DNA from: Lachnospiraceae bacterium
GTDB taxonomy: Bacteria; Bacillota; Clostridia; Lachnospirales; Lachnospiraceae
DNA: 64,000 bases
NCBI GenBank assembly: GCA_017479935.1
Contig: JAFVBO010000089.1
Location: 1 to 64,000, forward strand
Reading direction: 5' to 3'
Under the pieces are notes generated by a model, which was not told the DNA's origin, did no database searches, and worked only from the letters and a program-made list of their open reading frames with translations. Positions 45,857 to 54,987 of the stretch are shown one piece after another. Numbering within the stretch: position 1 is the stretch's first letter; every line of letters starts with the position of its first letter. The position numbers and the translations under genes were made by a program.

Positions 45857-47634
45857 GGAAGAGACAGACAGGATTTCTGATCGTTTCCCTGCTTACAATA
45901 CTCTTGCTCTTAAACCTCGGAGGGTGCCGCCATTCCAGAGAAAGCCATGCCAAAACCATGACGGTAACGATCCTGGAGGGGGAACACTATCTGGTGGAAA
46001 AAAACCAGAAAGAAATCACACCGGGCGGCACGGTTGTCTTCCGTGTACGCCCGGAGGATGGTTACTCTGTTGCAGCTGTGGATTATCCGGGGGAGTACAG
46101 GCTGTATTCGGAAGGAAAAGTAAGCCTCATTGAGCTGATCGATGTAAGCTACCCAACCCGCGTCCGGCTGAATCTGACGCATTACGCCAGAACCATTACC
46201 TATATGGCAAACGGAGGCAAGGCACTGACAAAAGAAGGGGACGTAGTTACCCGTACCTATGATATTACCTGTCATATACGACCCAATGTATCCATTGGCA
46301 CCGATCTGTTCTACCGGGACGGGTATACCTTAACCGGCTGGAATACCATGCCGGACGGAAGCGGAATACGCGTAGGGCTTGGAAGCCGCGTTACCGTGGA
46401 CGATACCCTGACTCTGTATGCCGGATGGGAGAAATGGACGGACGAAGATTTCTTCCTTTTTGACATAGCAGAGGGGGCAGCTGTGATCACCGGCTATACC
46501 GGCCGGGAAGCGTGCCTTGTGATCCCGGAGATGTTGGGCGGTTATCCGGTAACCGGGATCAAAGCATACGCGTTTGCGGGCTGCCAGGCCAGACGGGCAG
46601 TCCTTCCCAAAACGCTGGTTACCATAGAAAAAGAAGCTTTTTCCGGCGCGGCTCTGGAAGAACTCTGCTTTTTTGACAACATCGAATTCATCACGGATGA
46701 ATGCTTTTCAGACTGCAAAAACCTGTCCGTCCTTCGCATCAATGCCATCGAGGATCCCTATGGCTATTCCTTCCGGCGTGAAAGCGTGCTGGCGGACAAA
46801 TTCGACCTGCTGATCACCACCATGGGTGAAGACCGGCTGATCTTTTACGGCGGGTGTTCCATGTGGTATAACCTGATCGGCCAGGACGCGAAAGACGCTT
46901 TCGGGAAAAACTACCGGATCCTGAATATGGCGTGTAACGGGGTCTCCAGCTCCCTGTTTCAGATGGAGCTGCTCCGCCAGTTTGTCACGGAAAAGGACAT
47001 TCTTATCCACACGCCGGAAATTTCCAGCGTGCAGCAGCTGCTTACCTTTACAGGCATGTTTCATGGCGATGACAAACTGTGGTGCGCCATGGAATACAAC
47101 TACGACCTGGTATCGCTCCTGGATATAAGGGTCTTTGAGGGGGGAGTGCTGGAAAGCCTTCGCCTGTATCTGGATAAAAAGAAGCCCGGAGGACAGTATA
47201 CGGATGTGTACCACGACAGTCGGGGCAACGAATTCTATGACGAAAACGGGTGTATCCCGTTCCTTCGTGATGAACCCATGGAAGAGCTGGTTGACAGCAT
47301 TCTGCTGGAAGCATCCTACCTGGAGGATCTGAGCCGACTGGAAGAGGAGTATGCGTATTTTACGGAGCAAGGGGTTCGGATTTATGTGTCCTGTGCCTGT
47401 GTAGACATAGACGACGTACCGGAGGAAGAGAAGGGTAATCTGGAGGAAATGGCGGGCCTGTATGAGGAAAAGTTTTCCGCCATGAAAGGGGTTACCCTGA
47501 TCAGCCATCTGGAGGATTATGTGTTCCATCATGGGGATTACTACGATACGGTATACCATCTTCTCACCATTCCGGCCAGGCGTTGCACAAATCTTTGGAT
47601 CCGGGACATCAAGGCGCAGCTGACCGCCGAATAA
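45853..47634 (+). CDS. InlB-repeat / leucine-rich / SGNH-like lipoprotein B
   Basis: A 593-residue lipoprotein (lipobox LGGC, Cys25), overlapping the end of GH3 enzyme C by 4 bases and hence probably translationally coupled to it. After a first beta-rich domain (TMTVTILEGEHYLVEKN) come an InlB-type repeat (ITYMANGG to LTLYAGW), BspA-type leucine-rich repeats (LVIPEMLGGYPVTGIKAYAF, LPKTLVTIEKEAF) and the SGNH-like domain: FYGGCSMWYN (Ser336), NMACNGVSSSLFQ, DILIHTPE, and DTVYHL with Asp565 and His569. It lacks a C-terminal anchor. The extra N-terminal domain is shared with the paralogue at 52915 but not with the shorter one at 40228. Esterase or deacetylase activity is a hypothesis. Confidence 0.72.
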   Translation: MRKRQTGFLIVSLLTILLLLNLGGCRHSRESHAKTMTVTILEGEHYLVEKNQKEITPGGTVVFRVRPEDGYSVAAVDYPGEYRLYSEGKVSLIELIDVSYPTRVRLNLTHYARTITYMANGGKALTKEGDVVTRTYDITCHIRPNVSIGTDLFYRDGYTLTGWNTMPDGSGIRVGLGSRVTVDDTLTLYAGWEKWTDEDFFLFDIAEGAAVITGYTGREACLVIPEMLGGYPVTGIKAYAFAGCQARRAVLPKTLVTIEKEAFSGAALEELCFFDNIEFITDECFSDCKNLSVLRINAIEDPYGYSFRRESVLADKFDLLITTMGEDRLIFYGGCSMWYNLIGQDAKDAFGKNYRILNMACNGVSSSLFQMELLRQFVTEKDILIHTPEISSVQQLLTFTGMFHGDDKLWCAMEYNYDLVSLLDIRVFEGGVLESLRLYLDKKKPGGQYTDVYHDSRGNEFYDENGCIPFLRDEPMEELVDSILLEASYLEDLSRLEEEYAYFTEQGVRIYVSCACVDIDDVPEEEKGNLEEMAGLYEEKFSAMKGVTLISHLEDYVFHHGDYYDTVYHLLTIPARRCTNLWIRDIKAQLTAE

Positions 47635-47681
47635 TGCCGGTCCGGTCCTGGCTGCAACAGCTACTATGAAGGAGACGCAGT

Positions 47682-47729
47682 ATGCGTTTCAAAAAAGCGC
47701 GAAGGCGCAGTAAGTCGGGCGTAATGTAA
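47682..47729 (+). CDS. Possible 15-residue basic leader peptide
   Basis: ATG at 47682 follows AAGGAG (47669-47674) with a 7-base spacer and opens MRFKKARRRSKSGVM, then TAA. Seven of the 15 residues are Lys or Arg. It lies between the SGNH-like gene and GH3 enzyme D, ending 29 bases before the GH3 start. It may be a leader peptide or chance; I cannot decide. Confidence 0.25.
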   Translation: MRFKKARRRSKSGVM

Positions 47730-47758
47730 ACCCGCGAAAAAAATGAAGGAGGTAAAAC

Positions 47759-50700
47759 ATGAAGAAACAGATGAAGAAGGCTTTGTCTGCGCTGGCGGTT
47801 GTGACTGCCCTGTCAATGACAGTTTCTTCCCTGTCAATGGCTTTCAATGAGGACGGATCCAAGTATTACGCGGACTATCCTTCCATGCAGGAAGCCCAGG
47901 CAGCCGCCGCAGACCTGGGCAAAGAGCTTGGGGAAGAAGGTACGGTTCTGTTAAAGAACAACGGTGCCCTGCCCCTTGACGGGAATGAATGGGTTAGCGT
48001 TTTAGGCGTGTCTTCCGACAAAGTGGAAGGCGGCAGCACTACCGTAGCTGCCAGCCTGGAGGCGGCAGGCTTCCATGTAAACCCGGAACTGAAAAGCTAT
48101 TACGAAGGCGTAGGCACCTCCTACGGCAAAGAAAATGTAGACGGCTTCACCGGCAACGTGAAGAGCAGCATGAAGATTTACAACGACGTAGCCGTGGTGA
48201 TCTTCTCCCGTACCGGTGGTGAATCCAACGACCTTGCCACCGTGATGGATGAACTGGAAGACAACCTGTACGGTTCCGAGGAAATGGGATGGAAGCACAA
48301 TGCCCTGGCTACGGATACGGAAGGCAACGAGCACAAGCATTACCTGCAGCTGACGGATTCCGAAGAAGAGCTGCTTGAATTTGCGAAGGCAAACTGCAAA
48401 ACCGTTATCGTTCTCATCAACAGCTCCAACGTCATGGAACTGGGCAATCTGGAAGCTGATGACGAGATCGATGCCATTCTGTGCGTGTATCGTCCCGGCG
48501 CTGACGGCCTGACCGCCCTGGGTGAAATCCTGAACGGTTCCGTGAACCCTTCCGGTAAGACCGTTGACATTTATCCGGCAGACCTGACCGCCGATCCCAC
48601 CTGGTTCGGTTATGGTGATGGCAGCCAGTTCACTCTGTCCGGCGAATATCCGGAAACCTTCTTCCGCATTGCGGATGGCGACGGTTCCGAGATTTACGTA
48701 CGTGACAACCCCAACATGCAGGCGCAGATCCCCGGTGTCAGCACCGGTTATTCCCTGGCGGAATACAGTGAAGACATTTACATGGGTTATCGCTTCTATG
48801 AAACCGCCTTCGCGGAAGCGGAAAGCGGAAACTATGACGGCTTCGATTATGACGCCGCGGTCGTGTATCCGTTTGGTTATGGCTTAAGTTACACCACCTT
48901 CGAGTGGGAAAACGTCACTCCGGAAGCGGAAGTGGAAAACTGGTCTGAAAAGGCTTCCCTTAAGCTTCAGGTGAAGGTGACCAACACCGGCGCTGTGGCA
49001 GGCAAGGACGTCGTGGAAGTATATGCCCACGCTCCGTATACCAAGGGTGGTGTGCCGAAGGCTGAAGTGGCTCTTGTCGGTTTCGGCAAGACCTCTTTGT
49101 TAAAGCCCGGCGAGTCCGAAATCCTTACCATTACCGTCAATGTGCAGGATATGGCTTCCTTTGACTCCTATGACAAGAACGGCAATGGCTTCAAGACCTA
49201 TGAACTGGATGCCGGAGACGGCTATGAACTCCGCTTCCAGAGCGACTCCCACAATGTAAAAGCCGTACAGGAACTGGCAGCCCTTGCTGAGGATGTCATC
49301 CTTGATACGGACGATTTCAGCGGCGCAGCCGTGAGCGAACTGTTCTCCAACGAGGATGAATACAACCTGCTTGGCTGGGATCCGGCTGTCCGGATGACGT
49401 TAGTGGACGAAGGCAAGATGGTTCTTCTTAACCGTGACGACTTCGCCGGCACTTTCCCGAGCCCCCGCACCGAGGCCGACCTGGTTCGTTCCGATGAATG
49501 GTTTGCCTTCCACGAGGCTTTGGATCAGTACAACGCGGATACGCAGACGATCTATCCGGAAGATGAAACCGGTGCCACCGAGGTAATGCCTTGGGTGCAG
49601 ATGGCAGCCGACTGGGCCGACGGCGGCAAGTATGCAGGCTGGACGCAGGCTGCTTGCCATGCGGAAGACTATTCTGACGTAACCATCAAGATCCAGAAGA
49701 TGACCGGCATTGACATGAACGATGCCGAAACCGTCCTGACAGAAGAAGATACCGACGTAGCCGAATTTGTGGGTAAGACGGGCGTAGAGGCCTGGGAAAT
49801 CTTCATGAACCAGCTGACCTGGGACGAACTGGTGAAGGTGACGTCCAATGCCGGCTGGGGCACACCCGCTGTGGATTCCATCAATAAACCCGCTACCTCC
49901 GACAACGATGGCCCGAACAACCTGTCCCAGACCTACAGCTGGGGTGATGAGTGCCATATCGCTGCCACCTGGAACACGGATCTGGCGTATCGTCAAGGCG
50001 CTCTGATGGGCAACCTGGCCATGTTAAAGGGCACCACCTGGTATGGTCCGGCTATGAACACGCACCGCAGCCCCTTCGGCGGACGCTGCAATGAGTATTA
50101 CAGCCAGGACGGCTATCATGGCGGTATGATCGGCGCTGCTGTCATTAACGGCTGCCAGTCCAAGGGCGTGATCTGCTACGTGAAGCACTGCGCCATGAAC
50201 GACCAGGAAATCTATCGTATGAACCTTCTTACGCTGGCCAGCGAGCAGGCTGCCCGTGAGATTTACATGAAGCAGTTCCAGCTTGCCGTACAGGAAGGCG
50301 GCGTGGCTGCCATTATGACCACCTACGGCAGCGTTGGCGAGTATTCCGGCGCTACCAACTACAACTTCATGACCGCCCTGGTCCGCGACGAATGGGGCTT
50401 TGCGGGTTATGTGGTAACCGACGCCTGGATGCCTTGCAAGGATTACTGGCCGTTAGATATGCTGGTTCGTGCCGGCACAAATGCTCCGCTGGAAAATGCA
50501 GGCGCCCGTTCGGAAAAGAACGAGTCTTACCTGTTGTCCGGTATCTGGGATGCGGAAGAAAACTGTGTCAAGATTAAAGACGGCACTACTGTGAGCTACA
50601 CCCAGTGGTACAGCGTTCGCAACATGGCTCAGCAGGAGCTGTACACCCAGTGCAACATGAACGTGATGAAGAACGGTTACGATTTGACCACGTTTACGGG

Positions 50701-51250
50701 CAAGTCTGTAACAGCCGGACAGGCGGAAGAATTCCGCGATGATTTTGGAGGAGTGCTTGATTCCGATAAGGTCAGCTACAGTGTGAACGGCACTCTGCCT
50801 GCCGGACTTACTCTGGATGCCAAGACGGGCACTATTTCCGGCACCCCTACCGTGGCCGGCGAATATGACTTCTCCCTGACCATGAAGGCGGACAACTGGG
50901 TCAGCGCTTCCACGAACAATCATCTCAGTATCAGCTCTGCCTTCTCGGTAGATACGGATCTGACCGATCTGAAGGTTGGCAAGACGGTGGACGGCTACAT
51001 CGAATCCGACGTTGTGCGCGCGGAAGACTATGACAGCCTTACCTATTCCGTAGTGAAGGGCGCTCTGCCGAAGGGTGTGGTTCTGGATGGCGACCATCTG
51101 ACCGGTATTGCGGAAGAAGCCGGAACGTTTAACGTTTCCCTGAAGGTGGAAGCCGTTAAGGTGACCATCACGGAGAACTCTTCCGGCCAGTCAAGGTCTG
51201 AAACCAAGAAGGAATACATGTACGATATTACGTTGGTGGTTGCGGAATAA
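47759..51250 (+). CDS. Reversed-order GH3 enzyme D with two putative-Ig domains
   Basis: A 1163-residue exported protein built like GH3 enzyme A. The N-terminus is a Sec signal (KKALSALAVVTALSMTVSSL). Next come the GH3 C-terminal-type domain (EGTVLLKNNGALPLDG), a fibronectin-like domain (LQVKVTNTGAVAGKDVVEVY), and the barrel with NDGPNNL, NTHRSPFGGRCNEYYSQDG, VKHCAMNDQEIYR (Cys where paralogues have Phe) and predicted nucleophile Asp888 in VVTDAW. Two putative-Ig domains end the protein (LPAGLTLDAKTGTISGTP; LPKGVVLDGDHLTGIAEEAG). It lacks the Pro/Gly tail of enzyme A. No membrane helix is visible at the end, so retention may rely on the Ig-like domains. AAGGAGG precedes ATG 47759. Confidence 0.9.
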   Translation: MKKQMKKALSALAVVTALSMTVSSLSMAFNEDGSKYYADYPSMQEAQAAAADLGKELGEEGTVLLKNNGALPLDGNEWVSVLGVSSDKVEGGSTTVAASLEAAGFHVNPELKSYYEGVGTSYGKENVDGFTGNVKSSMKIYNDVAVVIFSRTGGESNDLATVMDELEDNLYGSEEMGWKHNALATDTEGNEHKHYLQLTDSEEELLEFAKANCKTVIVLINSSNVMELGNLEADDEIDAILCVYRPGADGLTALGEILNGSVNPSGKTVDIYPADLTADPTWFGYGDGSQFTLSGEYPETFFRIADGDGSEIYVRDNPNMQAQIPGVSTGYSLAEYSEDIYMGYRFYETAFAEAESGNYDGFDYDAAVVYPFGYGLSYTTFEWENVTPEAEVENWSEKASLKLQVKVTNTGAVAGKDVVEVYAHAPYTKGGVPKAEVALVGFGKTSLLKPGESEILTITVNVQDMASFDSYDKNGNGFKTYELDAGDGYELRFQSDSHNVKAVQELAALAEDVILDTDDFSGAAVSELFSNEDEYNLLGWDPAVRMTLVDEGKMVLLNRDDFAGTFPSPRTEADLVRSDEWFAFHEALDQYNADTQTIYPEDETGATEVMPWVQMAADWADGGKYAGWTQAACHAEDYSDVTIKIQKMTGIDMNDAETVLTEEDTDVAEFVGKTGVEAWEIFMNQLTWDELVKVTSNAGWGTPAVDSINKPATSDNDGPNNLSQTYSWGDECHIAATWNTDLAYRQGALMGNLAMLKGTTWYGPAMNTHRSPFGGRCNEYYSQDGYHGGMIGAAVINGCQSKGVICYVKHCAMNDQEIYRMNLLTLASEQAAREIYMKQFQLAVQEGGVAAIMTTYGSVGEYSGATNYNFMTALVRDEWGFAGYVVTDAWMPCKDYWPLDMLVRAGTNAPLENAGARSEKNESYLLSGIWDAEENCVKIKDGTTVSYTQWYSVRNMAQQELYTQCNMNVMKNGYDLTTFTGKSVTAGQAEEFRDDFGGVLDSDKVSYSVNGTLPAGLTLDAKTGTISGTPTVAGEYDFSLTMKADNWVSASTNNHLSISSAFSVDTDLTDLKVGKTVDGYIESDVVRAEDYDSLTYSVVKGALPKGVVLDGDHLTGIAEEAGTFNVSLKVEAVKVTITENSSGQSRSETKKEYMYDITLVVAE

Positions 51251-51293
51251 ACCGGATGCGCACGATACGGTGATTGTCTGATCATAAAAAACG

Positions 51294-51315
51294 GAGCCCG
51301 GGGATTCCCGGGCTC
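51294..51315. terminator. Nine-bp perfect stem-loop between GH3 D and the CBM-like lipoprotein
   Basis: GAGCCCGGG pairs with CCCGGGCTC over GATT, 43 bases after the stop codon. An A run precedes it but only TT follows. It would be a good terminator on the minus strand and a weak one or attenuator on the plus strand. Confidence 0.55.
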
Positions 51316-51387
51316 TTACCGCTGCAAATGGCCAGGGTGCAAAACGAAGCGCACCCCCATAGTCTGCAGCAAGCAAGGAGAAAACAG

Positions 51388-52770
51388 ATGAAAAAACAGA
51401 CACTAGCAAAAGCGGCTGCGCTGCTTCTTAGCGCGGTTATGGCGTTTGGCCTTTCAGCCTGCGGCGGCGGAAGCAGCACGGGGGGCAGCTTTAGTGGAAA
51501 CGGCAGCAGCAGCTCCCAGGAAAATGCGGGAAATGCCGGTGATGACGGAAAAGCATCCAGCGTAAACGCAAGCTTCGACCTGAATTACGACGGGGCACCC
51601 GCGGCACAGGTACAACAGGTGGCGGAAGGGGATGTAGCGGAAGAACCTGCCGCACCGGAACGGGAAAACTATCAGTTCACCGGCTGGTATACCTCTGCCG
51701 ATGCCAGCGCTAAATTTGACTTTGAAGAAGCCCTCTATGAGGACACGACCATCTATGCCGGCTGGAAGAAGACCGGGGCCATGGTCACCTTTGTGGATAA
51801 TTACGAAGGCGGCAGCAGCACCCCTCAGACAGTCGTCATCGGAGAAACGGCGGTGCAGCCGGCTTCCCCCGCAAGAGACGGATATCTGTTTACCGCCTGG
51901 TATATGGATGAGGCCTGCACGACCGCGTATGACTTCTCTTCCGCGGTGGAAGACGATATGACGCTGTATGCCGGCTGGGAAGAAGAATCCGGCGATACCG
52001 TAAGCCTTACCTATTACTGGAATTATGAAGACGCTCCGGGCGGCGGCATTGCTACAGTGGAGCGCATCAACACCAATTCCAAGACTTCCGCGTACACCGC
52101 CGCCCGGGAAGGCTTCTTACTGGCAGGCTGGTTTACCGATGAAGAATGCACAAGCAAGTTCGATTTCTCCAAGCGTGTCAAAGAATCGGTGAAGCTCTAC
52201 GCGAAGTGGCTGGACACCTATACCTTTGAGGCAGAGTACGTGGATTTCTCGGGCATGATCGGCAACGGTTATTCCGGAAACCAGTCCGGTGTTGGCCTGA
52301 TCGTAAAGCAGAAGGACGAAAATCAGGCCTCCAGCAACGGACATTACGTTGGCTGGATGTACCGTTACGGTAACACGCTTACCTTCAATATAGAATCGGA
52401 CAAGGAAGTATCCGACGCGGTGCTGGTACTGCGCCTGTCCGCAGAATTCTATGACATGAGCTTTACCTCTTCCACGCTGCAGGTGGAAGTGAACGGGGAA
52501 CCGCTTAAGTACGACAGCTTCTCCATCACCGGCGTTCCCGCCCAGGGCACCAATCAGTGGAGAACCTTCTCCAACTTTACCATCAACAACGCGGTATCTT
52601 TGAAAGAAGGCAGCAACACCATCCGCCTGATTGTGAACAATGAAGACCGGCTGGGTGAAAGCGGCACGATGTACGCGACAGCGCCGCTGTTTGACTGTAT
52701 GTACCTTTATACGGACGCCAACCTCTCCTGGACTCCGCTGACGGAGAACCTGGAAGGGAATATCAGCTAA
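51388..52770 (+). CDS. InlB-repeat lipoprotein with C-terminal CBM6/35-like domain B
   Basis: A 460-residue paralogue of the lipoprotein at 35698. The lipobox is LSAC (Cys25) and a Gly/Ser/Asn linker follows. Three InlB-type repeats have characteristic ends (YQFTGWYTSADA, TIYAGW, TLYAGW, KLYAKW). The C-terminal domain starts YTFEAEYVDFSGMIG and keeps GHYVGWMY, LVLRLSAEF, VEVNGEPL, SNTIRLIVNN and GTMYATAPLFDCMYLY, the last shared nearly word for word with its paralogue. ATG 51388 follows AAGGAG; an upstream in-frame ATG at 51274 would place 38 unrelated residues, encoded by the hairpin region, before the signal peptide. It probably presents a sugar-binding domain at the surface beside GH3 enzyme D. 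Confidence 0.82.
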   Translation: MKKQTLAKAAALLLSAVMAFGLSACGGGSSTGGSFSGNGSSSSQENAGNAGDDGKASSVNASFDLNYDGAPAAQVQQVAEGDVAEEPAAPERENYQFTGWYTSADASAKFDFEEALYEDTTIYAGWKKTGAMVTFVDNYEGGSSTPQTVVIGETAVQPASPARDGYLFTAWYMDEACTTAYDFSSAVEDDMTLYAGWEEESGDTVSLTYYWNYEDAPGGGIATVERINTNSKTSAYTAAREGFLLAGWFTDEECTSKFDFSKRVKESVKLYAKWLDTYTFEAEYVDFSGMIGNGYSGNQSGVGLIVKQKDENQASSNGHYVGWMYRYGNTLTFNIESDKEVSDAVLVLRLSAEFYDMSFTSSTLQVEVNGEPLKYDSFSITGVPAQGTNQWRTFSNFTINNAVSLKEGSNTIRLIVNNEDRLGESGTMYATAPLFDCMYLYTDANLSWTPLTENLEGNIS

Positions 52771-52914
52771 AGAGCGTGCAAAGAGCTTGCGTGCGAATGA
52801 GCATGAGTGGGAAAGAGCATACGTGCGCTCAGGAATAAAAACAATTCCCGCATGTGGCTGATTGTGACCGCCCTGGCCAGTTGGGCATTTTCGCAATAAG
52901 GAAGGTATAAACCT

Positions 52915-54714
52915 ATGCGCCGGATGATTCTGATTTTCCTGTTTCCGTTTTTATTCCTGGTTTCCTGCCAGAAAGCTCCCAGCGAGGAAAACTCTCTGAT
53001 CACCGTAAGCCTGGTGGAATCACCAGGCATTACGGTGAAAGAAAATGGCATACATGTGAAGCCCGGGGAAGATGCCGCTTTTTATCTGGCATTGTCACCG
53101 GGCTTTTCGATAACAGGAGTTGACTATGAGGGGGAGTACCGTCTGGAAAACGGGGAGGAATACGCCTCTCTGACACTTTGCGCCGTTTCCTATCCGGTAC
53201 GCGTAAAGGTAGAACTCTCCAGCGAATACAAACAGATTACCTACCACGCGAACGGAGGGGTGTTCCCCGGCACCCGGGAAGGCGACTGCCTTGCGGTTTC
53301 CTACAGTACGAAGGTTCACAAACGGCCGAATACCCTGGCAGGCGTAGGAGTACCTGAGCGGCCTGGCTATACCCTTCTGTGCTGGAACACCAAGTCGGAC
53401 GGGAGCGGCGTGCGTGTCGGCATCGGGAGCCGTGTAACCGTGGAAGGCTTGGCGCTGGATCTGTATGCCCAGTGGGAAGCATGGACTCCGGGAGAGTGTT
53501 TTACCACGGAGATTCGCACGAAGTGGGACGGGCTGGCGGAACCGGAAGCGGGTCTTTGTATCACCAGCTGTCAGGGTCTGTCAGAAAAGCTGGTGATTCC
53601 GGCAGAAATAGACGGAACTCCGGTGAGGGGGATCGCCCGCGGCGCTTTCCAAAACCAGGATTTTACGGAGGTGGTGCTGCCCGCGTCTTTGTACGGGGTG
53701 GAAGAACGTGCCTTTTTCAGCTGTCCGGCTTTGCGGGAAGTGGTGCTGTACGACAACATTCTGACGATACACGACGGGTCTTTTTTTGACTGCAAAGCCC
53801 TTCAGACTCTGCGCATAAACGCGTTGGAAGCCCCTTACGGGACCTTTTTCCGAAGAGAGAGCGCCTACGCGGACAAGGTGGATCTGCTGATCCAGGCTCA
53901 GGGGCAGAAGAAGATGGTGTTTTACAGTGGGTGTTCTGCCTGGTATAACCTGGATTCGTTGCTGATTAAGGAAGCGTTCGGACAGGAGTATGCCATTGTC
54001 AACATGGCAATGAACGGAACCATCAATTCCTTTGTGCAGATGGAGATTCTGGAGCAGTTCCTGGAAGAAGGGGATGTGTTCATCCACACGCCGGAGCTGA
54101 CCAGCAGCCGGCAGCTGTTGTCAGACCTGACCATGGACGATGGTGATGACAAGCTTTGGTGCGGGCTGGAATATAATTATGATTTGTTTTCCCTGGTGGA
54201 TCTTCGCAGTGTCAGCGGGGTGTTCGACAGCCTGATCCTGTATCTGCAAAAGAAGGATAAGGAAGGTTCCTACACGGATTATTATACGGACAGTCAGGGG
54301 CGCGTTTATATGGATGACATTGGCGGAATTCCGTTTATGCGGGAGGAAACCATGGAGTATCTGTCGGATGAAGTGTATCTGGATCCGGAACAGCTGCGCT
54401 GGACAGATTTTTCGAACCTGACGGATATGTACCGCCGCTATACCGCACGGGGCGTGACGGTTCTTCTATCCTATGCCGCCGTTAACCTGGACGGGGTACC
54501 GGATGAGCAGCAAGGCGCGGCGCCTGAGATGGACAAGCTGTTCCACCTGATTGTGAGACAGATGAGGGGACCGGTGCTCATTTCCTCGCTGGAGGATTTC
54601 CTGTACCACCGGGACGATTTTTATGACACAAACTACCACCTGCGCTCCGGCGCTGCCGCCGTGAACACGCAGACCTGGATTCATGACATACGGGAGAGGA
54701 TGGGTCAAGATTGA
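52915..54714 (+). CDS. InlB-repeat / leucine-rich / SGNH-like lipoprotein C
   Basis: A 599-residue lipoprotein (lipobox LVSC, Cys18), closest in layout to the one at 45853. It has an N-terminal beta domain (ITVSLVESPGITVKENG), an InlB-type repeat (ITYHANGGVF to LDLYAQW), BspA-type leucine-rich repeats (LVIPAEIDGTPVRGIARGAF, LPASLYGVEERAFFSC) and the SGNH-like domain with FYSGCSAWYN (Ser341), NMAMNGTINSFVQ, DVFIHTPELTSSRQL and DTNYHLRSG (Asp571, His575). A promoter for the following gene overlaps its stop codon. It closes the GH3/SGNH/CBM cluster. The three SGNH-like proteins keep Ser, Asp and His in the same places, which supports selection for catalysis. Confidence 0.72.
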   Translation: MRRMILIFLFPFLFLVSCQKAPSEENSLITVSLVESPGITVKENGIHVKPGEDAAFYLALSPGFSITGVDYEGEYRLENGEEYASLTLCAVSYPVRVKVELSSEYKQITYHANGGVFPGTREGDCLAVSYSTKVHKRPNTLAGVGVPERPGYTLLCWNTKSDGSGVRVGIGSRVTVEGLALDLYAQWEAWTPGECFTTEIRTKWDGLAEPEAGLCITSCQGLSEKLVIPAEIDGTPVRGIARGAFQNQDFTEVVLPASLYGVEERAFFSCPALREVVLYDNILTIHDGSFFDCKALQTLRINALEAPYGTFFRRESAYADKVDLLIQAQGQKKMVFYSGCSAWYNLDSLLIKEAFGQEYAIVNMAMNGTINSFVQMEILEQFLEEGDVFIHTPELTSSRQLLSDLTMDDGDDKLWCGLEYNYDLFSLVDLRSVSGVFDSLILYLQKKDKEGSYTDYYTDSQGRVYMDDIGGIPFMREETMEYLSDEVYLDPEQLRWTDFSNLTDMYRRYTARGVTVLLSYAAVNLDGVPDEQQGAAPEMDKLFHLIVRQMRGPVLISSLEDFLYHRDDFYDTNYHLRSGAAAVNTQTWIHDIRERMGQD

Positions 54715-54739
54715 CTATGGTTAAGCGCTGTATTATAAT
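54711..54739 (+). promoter_or_regulatory. Strong promoter overlapping the stop of the last cluster gene
   Basis: TTGACT (54711-54716), a 17-base spacer and TATAAT (54734-54739). It would drive the alpha/beta hydrolase gene with a leader of about 240 bases. Confidence 0.75.
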
Positions 54740-54744
54740 CAATA

Positions 54745-54781
54745 GGAAACGAAAAAAATGCTTGCGTTTTGATTCGTTTCC
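54745..54781 (+). promoter_or_regulatory. Inverted repeat at the start of a long leader
   Basis: GGAAACGAA (54745-54753) pairs with TTCGTTTCC (54773-54781), right at the expected transcription start of the promoter at 54711. The remaining leader to 54987 has no open frame I can support. Confidence 0.45.
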
Positions 54782-54987
54782 TGCGCCGGATTCTCGCCGC
54801 GAAGAGGCATGTTTCCTTTGAAAATTCGTGCGCTTTCTCCCGGAGGGCTTATCGTAAAGGTTTTTGTGCGTTTCCGATACGTTGACGTCCATACCCCCAT
54901 TGGCTCCGTTAAAGGGATAAAAACAATCGTCGACTCCGTGAAAATACATCATTTTTTGGCTTGACAATCTAGAAAGTGAGGATCGAT

